Positions 1 through 9,784 of a DNA stretch of 64,000 nt are shown in pieces (the stretch's first letter is position 1; the number at the start of each line of letters is the position of its first letter). The notes under the pieces were generated by a model that saw nothing but the letters and a program-made list of their open reading frames with translations, had not been told where the DNA came from and searched no databases. Source of the DNA: Coemansia sp. RSA 487 (taxonomy: Eukaryota > Kickxellomycota > Kickxellomycetes > Kickxellales > Kickxellaceae); NCBI GenBank assembly GCA_027577595.1, contig JANBRJ010000027.1:114222-178221 (forward strand). The letters run 5' to 3'. The position numbers and the translations under genes are program-made.

Positions 1-312
1 GCATGGTACAACACAGGTGGTTCGATTCCTAACGTGCTTCCTCAGCTTCTGGGACAGACCGATACGGGCCATATGTTTGAAAAGTTCAACAGCTCCAGCA
101 TCGGCCAAAGCGTCGCTCAGAGCGGCGAGTACGAGGTCCAAACAGGCTTCGGATGGACCAATGGTGTGCTGCTGTGGACGCTCGACACATTTGGTCAAAC
201 GCTTGATACTCCGGCATGTCCTGGGATACAGTTTCAAATCGTTGAGCAGCCAGCAGCGACATCGTCAGCTCCGTCTGCAATGAAACAGTCTCTGCCAGCA
301 ACAGGAAAATAG
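1..312 (+). CDS. GH37 trehalase, C-terminal 103 codons (5' truncated by window edge)
   Basis: The frame is open from base 1 to the TAG ending at 312. Trehalase hydrolyses trehalose to two glucoses. What remains is the end of the (alpha/alpha)6 barrel: a TWYNTGGSIPN-like entry (here AWYNTGGS), MFEKF, and the diagnostic late motif GEYEVQTGFGWTNGV, which in GH37 enzymes lies just before the C-terminus and contributes to the active-site lid. After CPGIQFQIVEQ come about 25 low-complexity residues. The catalytic residues lie upstream of the window. The absence of the calcium-binding neutral-trehalase N-terminus cannot be judged here, so acid versus neutral type is open. Family call is firm from the FGWTNGV motif and its spacing. 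Confidence 0.85.
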   Translation, partial: AWYNTGGSIPNVLPQLLGQTDTGHMFEKFNSSSIGQSVAQSGEYEVQTGFGWTNGVLLWTLDTFGQTLDTPACPGIQFQIVEQPAATSSAPSAMKQSLPATGK

Positions 313-823
313 CCAAGAATTCCAAACAGTAGTAAAAAAAAATCAACTGGTAACTTCAATTAGGACGCAATGTCTCAGGAGAAAAGAATGCAACCAAAAT
401 AAAAACAACTCTCCCTCTTTTTGATGACAGTAGAAATGTGATAAAGGGCAACATCCCTAGCTTTCGAAATTAAAAAAAACCAGGGATAAAGCAGTAACAC
501 GCCAAAATAAACTATTGTGAGTGATACAAAATGCGCATATATAGCGTCGACATTTCAAACCCCCTCTTTTTTTATTTAGCCTAAAGAATGCTAGTAACCT
601 AACGTTGTTGCCCCCCTCTCAAAGAGCAATTTCCTTTCGGTCTATATATGAAAATATTGATTTGCATTTTTTGACTTTAAATAAGATACCCCAGGAAGCC
701 CATTAAAAATAGCATTTCAACCGATCCCAAGTTTCTTTTTCTTTCGTTGTTTTCCAAACTCAATCATCTTTCTCCCTCTAAAGCTTTTATTTACACCCAA
801 TTAATCACTGTTATAACCTTCAA
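313..823. other. intergenic, AT-rich; 3' UTR of trehalase and promoter of the next gene
   Basis: No supportable ORF. Poly(A)-rich runs follow the trehalase stop (for example around 334-345 and 471-480), and pyrimidine-rich sequence (735-780) precedes the next ATG, as is usual for fungal promoters/leaders. Nothing else seen. Confidence 0.6.
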
Positions 824-1297
824 ATGTACAAGATCAGCTGTGTCCTTCTCTTCGCTGCGCTTGCTTCGGCCGCAAGCGAGCATGACTCTGGATCTGCTCC
901 CGTCATGGTTGCTGTTCCCAACCCTGGCATCCAAGCGGTTCCCGGCGCCGGGCCTGCTGGCGTCCCTATGCCTCCATCGGCGGTTCCCGGAGCCGGCGGC
1001 GCTTCACCCAACAAGATGTCGTCCCCCAGCGTCGGTGGCAAGCCCGGGGACTCCGTGATGCCCGGCGGCTCGAAGCCCGCTGCTCCTTCTGCCAACGGCG
1101 ACAAGAAAGCCACCGAATCCCCGGTTTCTTCAAAGTCCAAGCCCGCCGGCGCTAAGGAGACCGCTATGAGCTCGGCATCTGGCTCAAAGGCTGACAAGAA
1201 GGACTCTGCTTCCGCCGAATCCGCTGCTTCCACCCAAGTTGCTACATCATTTGCTGCTCTGGCTCTTGCTCTTTCCGCAGTCTCTGCTCTTTGTTAA
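824..1297 (+). CDS. small secreted protein with GPI-anchor-type C-terminus
   Basis: A 157-residue protein. Residues 1-17 (MYKISCVLLFAALASAA) form a classic signal peptide. The mature part is Pro/Gly/Ala-rich (about 30-75) and then Ser/Ala/Lys-rich (about 85-135), with no cysteines in the mature body. The last about 20 residues are hydrophobic (SFAALALALSAVSALC) and follow a small-residue, Ser/Ala-rich stretch, the arrangement of a GPI transamidase signal. It is therefore probably a cell-surface or wall-linked protein. No enzymatic domain is visible and there is no recognisable family. The ATG at 824 sits after an open pyrimidine-rich leader. It converges on the transporter gene downstream, with about 200 bp between stops. 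Confidence 0.8.
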   Translation: MYKISCVLLFAALASAASEHDSGSAPVMVAVPNPGIQAVPGAGPAGVPMPPSAVPGAGGASPNKMSSPSVGGKPGDSVMPGGSKPAAPSANGDKKATESPVSSKSKPAGAKETAMSSASGSKADKKDSASAESAASTQVATSFAALALALSAVSALC

Positions 1298-1505
1298 ACA
1301 AAACAAAAAGTCAATTTCATTCCAATTATTAATAACAAGTTTGTTTGGTCTTTTTCTTAAAGTTCTCATGTTTTTTATGAAAGGAAAGGAAGAAAATGTA
1401 TCAACTAAAATTATAGTACATTTTAATTCTTAGCAATAAAAAGAAATTGAATAACGAATAGTTCGCTAAAAAAAACAATCCCCTTCTTCCTCCGCTTTGT
1501 TGTTA

Positions 1506-2696
1506 TTAATACGCAGATGTGCTGGCGCCAACTTGGTTTTTTGCCTGCTCTTCGTCGGCATGATGATCGGTGGTGGCCACCTTGATCGATCCATATTCTG
1601 ACAACGCCTCATCCATCTGCGATTGGCTTGCCGAAGAAGCACCGCTGCAATCCTTGGCACCATCCTCTTCTTCCTGCTCTGGCGCCCCTGGCTGAATGAT
1701 GTCGCCGGGCACATAGGTACGGAACCCAGGCACACGCGCCATATGCTCGGGCGGTGGGTGCGGCTTCACATAGTAAACGATTAGCCCAGCAACGATCAGC
1801 ACAAAGGCGCCTGCGTAAATGGCGGTGATCTTCTGGTGGAACATGTACTTTGCGAAAATAAGGCCATAGAAATCGCTTGTCAATATCGACAGATTGTAAA
1901 AGGTGGCCGAGCTCAAGCGGAACAGGAACGGGACAATCGTATACAGGACAAACATCACCAGATCAAAGCCCAATGTATAACCGACCACTTCCTTGGTCCA
2001 TACTAGCTGGCTAATCTTCTTGTGCTCGATTATGCCCATTTGTACGCCATTGATGATGGTCCCAAAGAAGCCCAGCCACGCAACGGTCTCGTATTGCGGC
2101 CGATGGCGCACGATAAACTCCTCCGTTGTGTTCGATAGCGCATAGCATGTGGCCCCGATCAGCATGAAAATATCGCCCTTCACCGCATTCACGGCCTCGT
2201 AGTTTTTGCCAGCATCCACGTCGCCCTTGATAAGAAGACCCATTCCACCCAGACACATCAGAACACCCAGGATTTGCAGCCACCAGTACCGCGCCTTCAG
2301 CAAAAAATACGACAACACCACCACGCACGGCAGCGTCCACGTGTCCAGAAGCATGCATGCCAAAAGCGACGTGTACTCGTATGCCTTGATCACAAAGTAA
2401 TTCCCCTCAACATCCACAGCCGCCAGGAAAATGTACCAGTAGAACCGCTTCTTGATGTTCAGAAACACCTTGCGTATGCCGAGCCGTGCAAGCGTGATGG
2501 GCATGTACACGATGAATAGCAGCACGTAGACAAGGAAGCTCTGGAAATTCGGAAGCGACACATTTTCGTTAGCCGCCAATTTCTCCGACAGAACAGAGGT
2601 CGATGTCAGGCACAGCGATGTTATTTGCCCAAGAACAAGGATAAGAAGAAAGTGTCGCCAGTCGCCAACTGCTCCACGGATTGCTGAAAATGCCAT
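1506..2696 (-). CDS. SLC35F1/F2-type solute carrier (DMT superfamily)
   Basis: 396 residues with about ten membrane segments (for example 14-36, 51-73, 84-106, 111-133, 139-157, 174-196, and a last one near 310-330), followed by a hydrophilic acidic C-terminal tail of about 75 residues. Family features of SLC35F1/F2/F6 (former DUF914) include VDVEGNYFVIKAYEYTSLL in helix 3 and the loop after it, the LLDTWTLPCVVVLSYFLLKARY segment around helix 4, the GD(I/V)xMLIGATCYALSNTTEE segment around helix 6, and TSDFYGLIFAKYMF near the end. These proteins are EamA/DMT-fold exporters or exchangers of the secretory or endolysosomal membranes; substrates are poorly defined in fungi. The ATG at 2696 gives a short N-terminus typical of the family. 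Confidence 0.88.
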   Translation of the reverse strand: MAFSAIRGAVGDWRHFLLILVLGQITSLCLTSTSVLSEKLAANENVSLPNFQSFLVYVLLFIVYMPITLARLGIRKVFLNIKKRFYWYIFLAAVDVEGNYFVIKAYEYTSLLACMLLDTWTLPCVVVLSYFLLKARYWWLQILGVLMCLGGMGLLIKGDVDAGKNYEAVNAVKGDIFMLIGATCYALSNTTEEFIVRHRPQYETVAWLGFFGTIINGVQMGIIEHKKISQLVWTKEVVGYTLGFDLVMFVLYTIVPFLFRLSSATFYNLSILTSDFYGLIFAKYMFHQKITAIYAGAFVLIVAGLIVYYVKPHPPPEHMARVPGFRTYVPGDIIQPGAPEQEEEDGAKDCSGASSASQSQMDEALSEYGSIKVATTDHHADEEQAKNQVGASTSAY

Positions 2697-3228
2697 TTTT
2701 AACTTTCCTCTGGTGAACTTTTTAGAAAAAGAATCCTGAGGTTACTGCCTAAAAATGTGCGCAAAAGTTGCAGTAGTTTAAAAAGCACCTAGCTAACAAG
2801 TAAGCTTTTCGAAGGGGGGAGGGAAATAGATGTAGAAATAAAAGATAAGAAAAGAAAGGGAATCTGTCTCCCCTCTCCCTCTTGTCAATTTTAATACATT
2901 TGGCAATCGATCGATGCACTTCAATCGACAAGAAAAAAAAAAGAAATTTTCAACTCTACGGAACCGTGTAAGCCTAAAGTTGGTTGATTGGCCAGATTCA
3001 GAAAATATCCTGTACATAATGCTGTAATATTTTCGAATATTTCAAATGTGGGGGGTCTTTTGCTTTCTTTTTGGCAGCTTTAAGAAACAAGCAAACAGCG
3101 GTTAGCAGCGCTGCTTCAAGCATTCGATTTTCAGCGATTAGTCTACAGGGGAGAGCACAAGCAATGGCAGCAACAACAACAATAACAACAAAAAATCTAG
3201 TATATTTACTTTTTAGTAGCATGTTTAT
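2697..3228. other. intergenic, divergent-tandem spacer upstream of transporter
   Basis: AT-rich. Two minus-strand ORFs of 60-74 codons occur here but show low-complexity Phe/Leu-rich translation from T-rich promoter sequence and no family features. Probably the promoter of the transporter gene and the 3' region of the F-box-like gene. Confidence 0.5.
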
Positions 3229-4755
3229 TTAAACCGCAATTGTTTTGTTGCCGCTTTTTGCAAGCGGCTGCGATACAAGAGAATTATCTATGCTCGGGTT
3301 GTTCGGCTGTAAAACTGCATTATTGATTGCAACCAGTTGTGTACCTTTTGATAGCACAGCAAGATCCAGCGAGTCTGGATTGGGAAGGCAAGCAGCCCTT
3401 AGAATGCTTTCCGCTGCTCCCTTGTCAAGCGCGTTGTGCACCCTGAGTGAGTTGAGGTTTTTCCAGCCCTTTAATAAATCCGGTTGTTTTGCAAGAGCTC
3501 GAGCGTCAACGCTTAGTCTCCCGTGCGATACCGCCGTGTTTCTGTAAATGGATCCGAGCGAGCGGATTGCATGAACATCGCTCTCAACAACATCCCTGTC
3601 ATTATTGGTTAGAACCATGATATCTAAAATCGACACAAATCGCAGGCTCTTTGAGGCCAACGATTTGAACACACTAGGCGGTGCACTTATCCATAGTGTC
3701 TGCAACCTTTCAGGGAAAACGCCGTGTTTCAGCACATTGCATGAGTATGCGTTCGTTATTTCCAAGCGCCTCAATGCTGGGAATAGCATTGCAATACCAA
3801 TGTCCGCTGAAGCAAGGTTGCTCTTGCGCTGAGCGATTCTAACCACGTCCTTTGCCGTTGGCTCTTGATAAGCTATATCCAAGCTCCAGAGCTTGTTAAA
3901 CTGGATGTGCGCAGAGAAATCAGAACCCCGAAAGCTAGCCCAATCATAGTCTAGCGGTACTTCAAACAGGGCAAGCTTTTGCAGCGAGCCCGAGGTACAC
4001 TTGGGAATGTTCCTAGCTTGCTGGAACTTCATATTTATCTGCAGACACGCAAGGCTATTCGAGAATGAAGAGAGGCTGCGAACCTCGCTAACCATATTGA
4101 TGCTATAGAGCTGTCCCAGAAACCCGCGTGTCAAATGAGATGCAAACGCTATTCCTAGCCCATGGTAACTCGGCGATACCGACAGATGCTTTACCCCTGA
4201 AAGCCCTGGGCAGACACGCTGGGATACCTGAAGCAGCTGGTGTCCCAAAACCAAATCGTCAAGGTCGTCAAACTCATCCTCGTATATTTCTACGCACAGC
4301 GATGAAATCGAAGACTTGGAAAAGTGCTTGTTTGAAATAATGGTCGATATGAATGCAAGAAAATGACCGAAGCTGATACTGTTGAAATCCAAGGTCGTGT
4401 GTATGTGTCTGACGTATTTGCCGTGGTTCCTTGCGAGGATGTAACCGAGGTTGCTGATTTTGCTGTTATTTCTTAGCACGCTTTTTAGATGAGAGGCGGA
4501 AGCATGTACAGGAACGGCTTGTTCGCCATCTTCTATGCAAATAGCATCTTCTTGCCAGATGCTTTCCAGTACCGCAAAACTATAGACAAAAGGCGTCCCG
4601 ATATCCCGCCACCGACTACACACGTGTGTCAGCTGCAGGGCTTTGAACCAACGGTTCATCGTGTATGAGTATTCGCTGTCGTGGACGCTGTAGCGAATGA
4701 TCCTAGCAAGGACTTCTGTTGGCAGTTGCTTAGTTGTCATTTTCATCTCTCCCAT
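3229..4755 (-). CDS. F-box-like protein, lineage-type (paralog style 1)
   Basis: 508 residues. The N-terminus (about 9-55) reads QLPTEVLARIIRYSV then LTHVCSRWRDIGTPFVY, the Leu-Pro...hydrophobic...Cys-x-x-Trp-Arg pattern of an F-box or F-box-like motif that recruits Skp1 to an SCF ubiquitin ligase. The rest is a long alpha/beta region with regularly spaced hydrophobic patches, consistent with a degenerate leucine-rich-repeat substrate-binding part, though no canonical LRR could be counted. A gene of the same architecture and nearly the same length lies at 44711-46279 on the other strand (VCGTWRRLALPTVH in the same place). Such genes are strongly expanded in some early fungi. Substrate unknown. 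Confidence 0.7.
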   Translation of the reverse strand: MGEMKMTTKQLPTEVLARIIRYSVHDSEYSYTMNRWFKALQLTHVCSRWRDIGTPFVYSFAVLESIWQEDAICIEDGEQAVPVHASASHLKSVLRNNSKISNLGYILARNHGKYVRHIHTTLDFNSISFGHFLAFISTIISNKHFSKSSISSLCVEIYEDEFDDLDDLVLGHQLLQVSQRVCPGLSGVKHLSVSPSYHGLGIAFASHLTRGFLGQLYSINMVSEVRSLSSFSNSLACLQINMKFQQARNIPKCTSGSLQKLALFEVPLDYDWASFRGSDFSAHIQFNKLWSLDIAYQEPTAKDVVRIAQRKSNLASADIGIAMLFPALRRLEITNAYSCNVLKHGVFPERLQTLWISAPPSVFKSLASKSLRFVSILDIMVLTNNDRDVVESDVHAIRSLGSIYRNTAVSHGRLSVDARALAKQPDLLKGWKNLNSLRVHNALDKGAAESILRAACLPNPDSLDLAVLSKGTQLVAINNAVLQPNNPSIDNSLVSQPLAKSGNKTIAV

Positions 4756-6175
4756 GATACTGCGTATTAGAGTGTATACAACACTAAAGTAATTAGAATA
4801 GATGTGCGGTAGGTATTGGCAAGCGTGAAAAGAAGGTACAAGGACAGGGGAAATAGGATAAAAAATTATTGGAAAAACAAATACATGCTTGCAGTTTGCA
4901 AAAGCAGCTCTGCCGATATATACAGGAGGAATCTTGTCTCTTCCGCGTTTGGCTGTTTTTATCCTTGTTTAAAGTCTTGAAGGTTGAAAAGGATTCGCTG
5001 TTACTTCTTTGTGTGAAAGCTACAGTCAGTACAAAGAATGAAAAAAAGATATACAGCACTGGAATTGAAGACAGCAAAAGGAATTGTTTAATATCCATCA
5101 ACTTACACTTTGGTTTGCTAACCACTCTGCATACATGGGGCATCCCTTCTGTACTTGCGGAAGAAAACAATAACCCCATAAGAAATACATATTACTTTGT
5201 AAATACACACCAACATTGTCTTTATAAATTACAAAAAGGACTACAAAAGAGTGCGTTGAAGGGGGTTGGCTTCCTTATGACAATGTATTTATAAAGTACT
5301 TACAAAGACATCTTTATAACTTCCTTTTATAAATGGAAACCCCTTCGTGCAGCATGTATCTTTTTAATTGTATAAAAGAAGAATCACAGTTTATAGGTTT
5401 GCAGTTATATTGCACAGTGGACATGATTATTTAGTGAAAGATGGCCAGTAAATGACTGTGATCCATCTGTTTTTTACTAGAATTTTCCTGGTATATTTTT
5501 TCAGTACATGTCCTCTGCCAAAACACGCTTTCTATTCCGTGTTTTTATCTAAATGTTTGATACACATGTTTGTATCGAGATAATACATAAAAGGCTTTTC
5601 TAAAGGCAATGGTGCTGGACACATGGTTTTGTGAAATAAACTCATTTGGCCTTGGCAGCAGTAGCACAAGCTTTCAAACTTTTTTTTTTTTGGTTTAAAG
5701 AGATGATTCCCTTGAAGAGGAAGGGTACGGTCTTGGCATTGTGGGTAAAAATGTGCAGCATCTATATTTCAACCAACGTTATAAAAGCTTGGCAATAGTT
5801 TGAACAAAAAAATAGTCGACAGAGCCTCCCCACTTCCATTTCCATGACTGAACATTGTATTACATAGCTGTAATTATGTAACGACATCTTTGATATATAT
5901 ATATATATATATATTAGGAATATATTAGCTGAGGATTCCCTTACCAACCTTTGAATCGGGTACATCAAACCAAAGCCACGCGCACACGCCCCATATTCTT
6001 TGAACTATAGGCTTCAGCTGGGTAATTTGATGATATCGAAAGCAGCCCAGATAATGGATAAGGAGGAGAAGAAGAGAGCAAGTTTGTTTGTTTTCTCCTT
6101 GTCTTTAACACAACATCTATCCCCCTTCCTACAAGTATCGCCACATAACCGAAAAGGAGCACCATTTGGAGTTTA
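4756..6175. other. 1.4 kb intergenic region with (AT)n tract
   Basis: Two overlapping opposite-strand ORFs (about 4869-5294 and 4793-5179) are open for 128-141 codons, but both lack a convincing start or motifs and look like chance frames in AT-rich DNA. A dinucleotide AT tract lies at about 5893-5915. The 3' part is the presumptive promoter of the BolA gene. Confidence 0.5.
5893..5915. repeat. (AT)n microsatellite
   Basis: An uninterrupted alternating AT run of about 23 bases in intergenic DNA upstream of the BolA gene. Confidence 0.9.
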
Positions 6176-6550
6176 ATGAAACGCTTATTCACCACAACAG
6201 CACTTTCAGCTCACCGCAGAATGACCACCAACAACAGCCAGCTAGAAGTGGGGCCTATGGAACAGACGATCCGACGGGTAATTACCGAAGCTCTAGAGCC
6301 CACGGATATAGAAATCGAAAATGAATCGCACAAGCACAGACACCACGTGGCAATGCGAGGCGTTGAAAGCACAGAGACGCATTTCCGGATCAAAATAGTG
6401 TCCCAGAAATTCGATGGGATGACGCAAGTGAAGAGGCACCGAGAAGTGTATGCGCTTCTGAGGGACGAACTGCAACAGGAGGGCGGAATACATGCGTTGG
6501 GCCTGGTTACAAAAACACCCAAGGAAGTGGAGCCTGCAGCGGCCCCCTAA
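6176..6550 (+). CDS. BolA-family protein, probably mitochondrial BOL1 type
   Basis: 124 residues. The first about 16 (MKRLFTTTALSAHRRM) are basic and hydroxylated, like a mitochondrial presequence; an internal Met begins the BolA core. The core has the family pattern: IRRVITEALEPTDIEIENES, then the loop with HKHRHH, then THFRIKIVSQKFDGMTQVKRHREVYALLRDEL and the closing GIHALGLVTKTPKE. BolA proteins pair with monothiol glutaredoxin GRX5 to help insert [4Fe-4S] clusters into late mitochondrial targets such as lipoate synthase. The conserved C-terminal His of IHAL, a cluster ligand in BolA-Grx complexes, is present. It is followed at about 130 bp by a reductase gene on the same strand. Confidence 0.92.
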   Translation: MKRLFTTTALSAHRRMTTNNSQLEVGPMEQTIRRVITEALEPTDIEIENESHKHRHHVAMRGVESTETHFRIKIVSQKFDGMTQVKRHREVYALLRDELQQEGGIHALGLVTKTPKEVEPAAAP

Positions 6551-6684
6551 CCTAGTGCGCTTTGCTTGTTAAGGGGATAAATTATTCCAAGCATATTTTA
6601 AAACAGAACTGGAAACTAGATGAAACACTTTACATTACTGTATTTCGGATTATAACAGTTTTTTAAAAAAAAAAGTGTGTGGAA

Positions 6685-7779
6685 ATGGATGGCGATGAGG
6701 CACCAGTAAACCCGGCGGTTAAGGCGCTGCTGGAGGAGATAGCACGGGCCAAGCTGCGAGCAGAGGAGCGTCGCATACAACGAGAAGAATCAAGCAAAAA
6801 GGAGTACGGTGTGATAAAGCAAGAAGACGGTTCCATTGTTCTCCAGCTGCCGCCGGCACCCGAGAAGCCACGGGCCGATGAGTGCTGCAACTCTGGATGC
6901 ACGCCATGTATTTTGGATACATACTGGGAGCGGGTCCGTGCGCACGACGATGACGTAAGGGCACTGCAAGCACAATACCAGCGTGTCCTAAGCGGCGAGC
7001 CGCTGGATACCAGTGAGCATCATATAAGGCAGGCGCATCCAGGCTGGGGGATCCTGGATCCGCTAAAGTTTGTTGGTATTCGGGTGATGCACACTGACGA
7101 GCTCCAAAGCTCGTACGGGCGGGTATTTGTTCTGGAAGCAACAGCTGCAGATTTTGTGCTTTCGCTGGGCGAGCACATCCACATCCGCGCGAATATAAAA
7201 GGTACCGATGGCAATTGGCAAATGGTGACCCGACCATTCACACCCGTGATGATCGAGGCAGAGGATAGCGTGGTGCGACCGCACTTGTTCATCCGGATAT
7301 ACGAGGGCAACAGGATGTCGGAGTATTTCCGTCGCTTGCGCACGGGCCAGAGCATCGCTGCGCGTGGTCCTGTGACGACTATAGAGAATCTGACACGAGC
7401 CTTTGGCGGCAGCCTATGCGTTCTTGTTGCCGGTGGATCGGGGATTGCGCCAGTCTTCCAGGCTCTTCAGTTTGCGCACATCAACAGCGCATACAGGGAC
7501 AAGCGGCTCGTGGTGGTGCAATGCGCGCGCGAGCACGACGGGCTGTGGCTAAACCGAGAGATAAGCGAGATAGCACGTGATATGGAGAGGATGACGTACA
7601 CGACAGTCGTTTCAGGACAGAAAGGCCGGCTGACGGATGCAGTGCTCAGGAAAGTGCTTGAAAGCGATGGCGCAGAATTACAGGAGGCACATGCGATCGT
7701 GTGCGGCCCAGGAACATTCAATACCGATATTGGCGGATGGCTGCAGGCGCTCGGTGTGCGTGATATCCAGGCGCTTTAA
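6685..7779 (+). CDS. NADH-cytochrome b5 reductase-like protein with N-terminal OXLD1-type Cys domain
   Basis: The ATG at 6685 gives 364 residues (an upstream in-frame GTG at 6679 is unlikely to be used). The N-terminal part, about 55-85, contains CCNSGCTPCILDTYW, the hallmark of the 'oxidoreductase-like' domain (PF09791) seen in OXLD1 and CYB5RL. After a linker, the ferredoxin-reductase module follows: an FAD-binding beta-barrel with TRPFTPV (the RxYT/S-type flavin motif, Phe for Tyr) and a C-terminal NAD(P)H-binding fold with VAGGSGIAPVFQAL and CGPGTFN. The architecture matches animal CYB5RL. It probably passes electrons from NADH to cytochrome b5 or another acceptor; the role of the Cys domain is not established. 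Its position just downstream of BolA suggests only proximity, not an operon. Confidence 0.88.
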   Translation: MDGDEAPVNPAVKALLEEIARAKLRAEERRIQREESSKKEYGVIKQEDGSIVLQLPPAPEKPRADECCNSGCTPCILDTYWERVRAHDDDVRALQAQYQRVLSGEPLDTSEHHIRQAHPGWGILDPLKFVGIRVMHTDELQSSYGRVFVLEATAADFVLSLGEHIHIRANIKGTDGNWQMVTRPFTPVMIEAEDSVVRPHLFIRIYEGNRMSEYFRRLRTGQSIAARGPVTTIENLTRAFGGSLCVLVAGGSGIAPVFQALQFAHINSAYRDKRLVVVQCAREHDGLWLNREISEIARDMERMTYTTVVSGQKGRLTDAVLRKVLESDGAELQEAHAIVCGPGTFNTDIGGWLQALGVRDIQAL

Positions 7780-8317
7780 CAGCATTTTAAAAACGCATGC
7801 AAGGGAGGAAGAAGAAACGAGCTAGCTGCAATATGTGTCTTTTGTATATGCAGCATGCATGCCATTTCCCTCCTCCCTCAAATCGGGTAGGTATCAAATT
7901 CTTTCCGAAAGATGAGAGATAAAACCCGAATCTTTGGAGAGCCTCCTTTTTTCTTGTTTGTTTTTCAAGGCTTGGCATTTTCTGTCTTTTTATAAATATC
8001 GACGGCCAGAGAAGAAAGCCCCTTGCGAACTCTATCTTTTTCACCTTTTTTCGCCCCCGCAAAATAAAAAACCCACGCGTACGTTTGGGTCAAATTCACA
8101 CACTATTCCCACAGCCCTGACCAATAAGCTCGCAAAATACAACGCACAGACACTGGGGGAAGAAGAGCGTAGAGCACGACAGTAAATTTTTTTCCCTTTC
8201 ATTCCTTCCCTTTTCTTTATAACCCGTTTATTTGTTTATTATTTGTATTTTATATTTGTAGAAACGACTTGTACTTTCAAGTACTGGCCAAAAAAAGGAA
8301 TATAATAGAATAGAGGG
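7780..8317. other. intergenic, promoter of UPF0014 gene
   Basis: About 540 bp, AT- and pyrimidine-rich. No coding evidence; two ORFs of 83-91 codons on opposite strands overlap each other and are judged chance. Confidence 0.5.
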
Positions 8318-9730
8318 ATGGCTAGCGGGACTTCCACCACGCTAAGCAGCTGGATCACTCAGCAGAAATGGTACGCGACACATGCTCAGTCAACAATACC
8401 TGGATTGCTTGAGGAGTCGGCAAGCCCGCCCTTGTCGTGGGGGAACGTGGAGGTTGCAGCGCTAATGCTTCTGTTCAACGTCGGCGTGTCGATGTGGCTC
8501 GGCCTGGGGCTCAGCGCCGGGCTGATAATCGCATCGATCCGTTGCGTCATCCAGCTGACTGTACTGGGTCTGATCCTGAACCAGATCTTTCTGACCCAAA
8601 ACCCGGTGTACATATTCGGTATGACCCTGGTGCTTGGGCTTTTGGCGTCCATAGAGGTCACGTACTGGCGCGCCAAACGCACATTTCCCGGTATGTTCCT
8701 TGGCACTCTGGTAGCTATCACGGGGAGCGCGCTTGGCGTAGCACTTTTTGGGAACGCGTACTCGCTCAACATGGATCCTGTATACACGGCACAAAAGTTC
8801 ATCCCTACTGTGGGCATGCTGTTCGGTAACTGCATGATCGGGATGTCTATCGGGATGACGTCGGTGATGGATGCGCTGGACACGCACAGGGACCGCACCG
8901 AAACGATGCTGTGCTACGGGGCGTCGCGGTGGGAGGCCATTCGTCCTGTGGCACGTGATGCACTAAGGGCTGCTATGCTGCCCACCATCACCAATATGAG
9001 CATAACCGGATTGATCTCGATCCCCGGCGTAATGACCGGATGGATCCTGGGCGGCGCCAACGTGCTGCAAGCCGCACGGTACCAGCAAATCATTCTGTTC
9101 ATGATCACTGCTGCCTCGGCCAGCAGCTCCTTGCTATCGGTGTTGTTCTGTGCCTCAATGTTGGTCGACAAAACTCCCATGCTGCGACTAGATCGCATCA
9201 CCATTTGCAGCAAACCAATGAAAACCAAAGACGATGCGCGCAAAGGCTTTACTGGAATAGTGTCATTATCTTCCCGCGCAACGCTCAGGTACCGTAGCAA
9301 CGCGCGGCTGCTTCCAAAATCGGACCTCTATTCACCCGTCTCTCTGTCGCGCGCCCACTCATCGACTGCATCGTCATCATCGCCCACCATTAGTACCGAA
9401 AGTCGCTCACGATCCACATGCATCCATTTATCTTCCGACACCGATAGCGCCGAAGAACAGCCAGCAGCAAAGACTCCGCTACTGATGGCAAACTCACGAC
9501 GCCTGCCTATTGACGAACAACCGCTGATGGATATCGAAGATACTTCTTTACGGCGAAAATGCAAGCACAGGCTACAGAGCGCTTGCCTTCAAATGCAACG
9601 CCCTGATGCTCAACAGTCAAGATCTGGTAGGATAAAGCGGCTCTGGGACACCGAATCTGTGTGCTGTGCGCTTTGTCCGCTTAGAAAGCTCCCTGGCGAT
9701 GATGTTGTGTGCGACCGGTTTGCAACATGA
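8318..9730 (+). CDS. UPF0014 membrane protein (FetB / ALS3-STAR2 type) with long cytosolic tail
   Basis: 470 residues. Residues about 40-290 form the conserved UPF0014 module with about seven hydrophobic segments, including VAALMLLFNVGVSMWLGLGL, the RCVIQLTVLGLILNQIF segment, the central VGMLFGNCMIGMSIGMTSV, the cytosolic coupling segment ETMLCYGASRWEAIRPVARDALR, and NMSITGLISIPGVMTGWILGG. In bacteria the family is the permease partner (FetB) of the ATPase FetA in iron export, and in plants STAR2/ALS3 pairs with STAR1 in aluminium tolerance. No ABC ATPase is present in this window. The last about 175 residues are Ser/Arg-rich, polar and lineage-specific (from about 295), with several Cys near the very end (CCALCPL). 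The transported compound in fungi is unknown. Confidence 0.87.
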   Translation: MASGTSTTLSSWITQQKWYATHAQSTIPGLLEESASPPLSWGNVEVAALMLLFNVGVSMWLGLGLSAGLIIASIRCVIQLTVLGLILNQIFLTQNPVYIFGMTLVLGLLASIEVTYWRAKRTFPGMFLGTLVAITGSALGVALFGNAYSLNMDPVYTAQKFIPTVGMLFGNCMIGMSIGMTSVMDALDTHRDRTETMLCYGASRWEAIRPVARDALRAAMLPTITNMSITGLISIPGVMTGWILGGANVLQAARYQQIILFMITAASASSSLLSVLFCASMLVDKTPMLRLDRITICSKPMKTKDDARKGFTGIVSLSSRATLRYRSNARLLPKSDLYSPVSLSRAHSSTASSSSPTISTESRSRSTCIHLSSDTDSAEEQPAAKTPLLMANSRRLPIDEQPLMDIEDTSLRRKCKHRLQSACLQMQRPDAQQSRSGRIKRLWDTESVCCALCPLRKLPGDDVVCDRFAT

Positions 9731-9784
9731 CCCTTTTGACAAGTGTATTTCACTTTCTTTTTTCCCTCGGCAAACCCATCTAGC

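Noticed and set aside
20-32. GGTTCGATTCC resembling a tRNA T-arm
   Set aside because: It lies inside the conserved trehalase coding frame and no cloverleaf can be drawn around it.
4793-5294. Opposed 128- and 141-codon ORFs between the F-box-like and BolA genes
   Set aside because: No plausible start, no motifs, and each weakens the case for the other; AT-rich chance frames.
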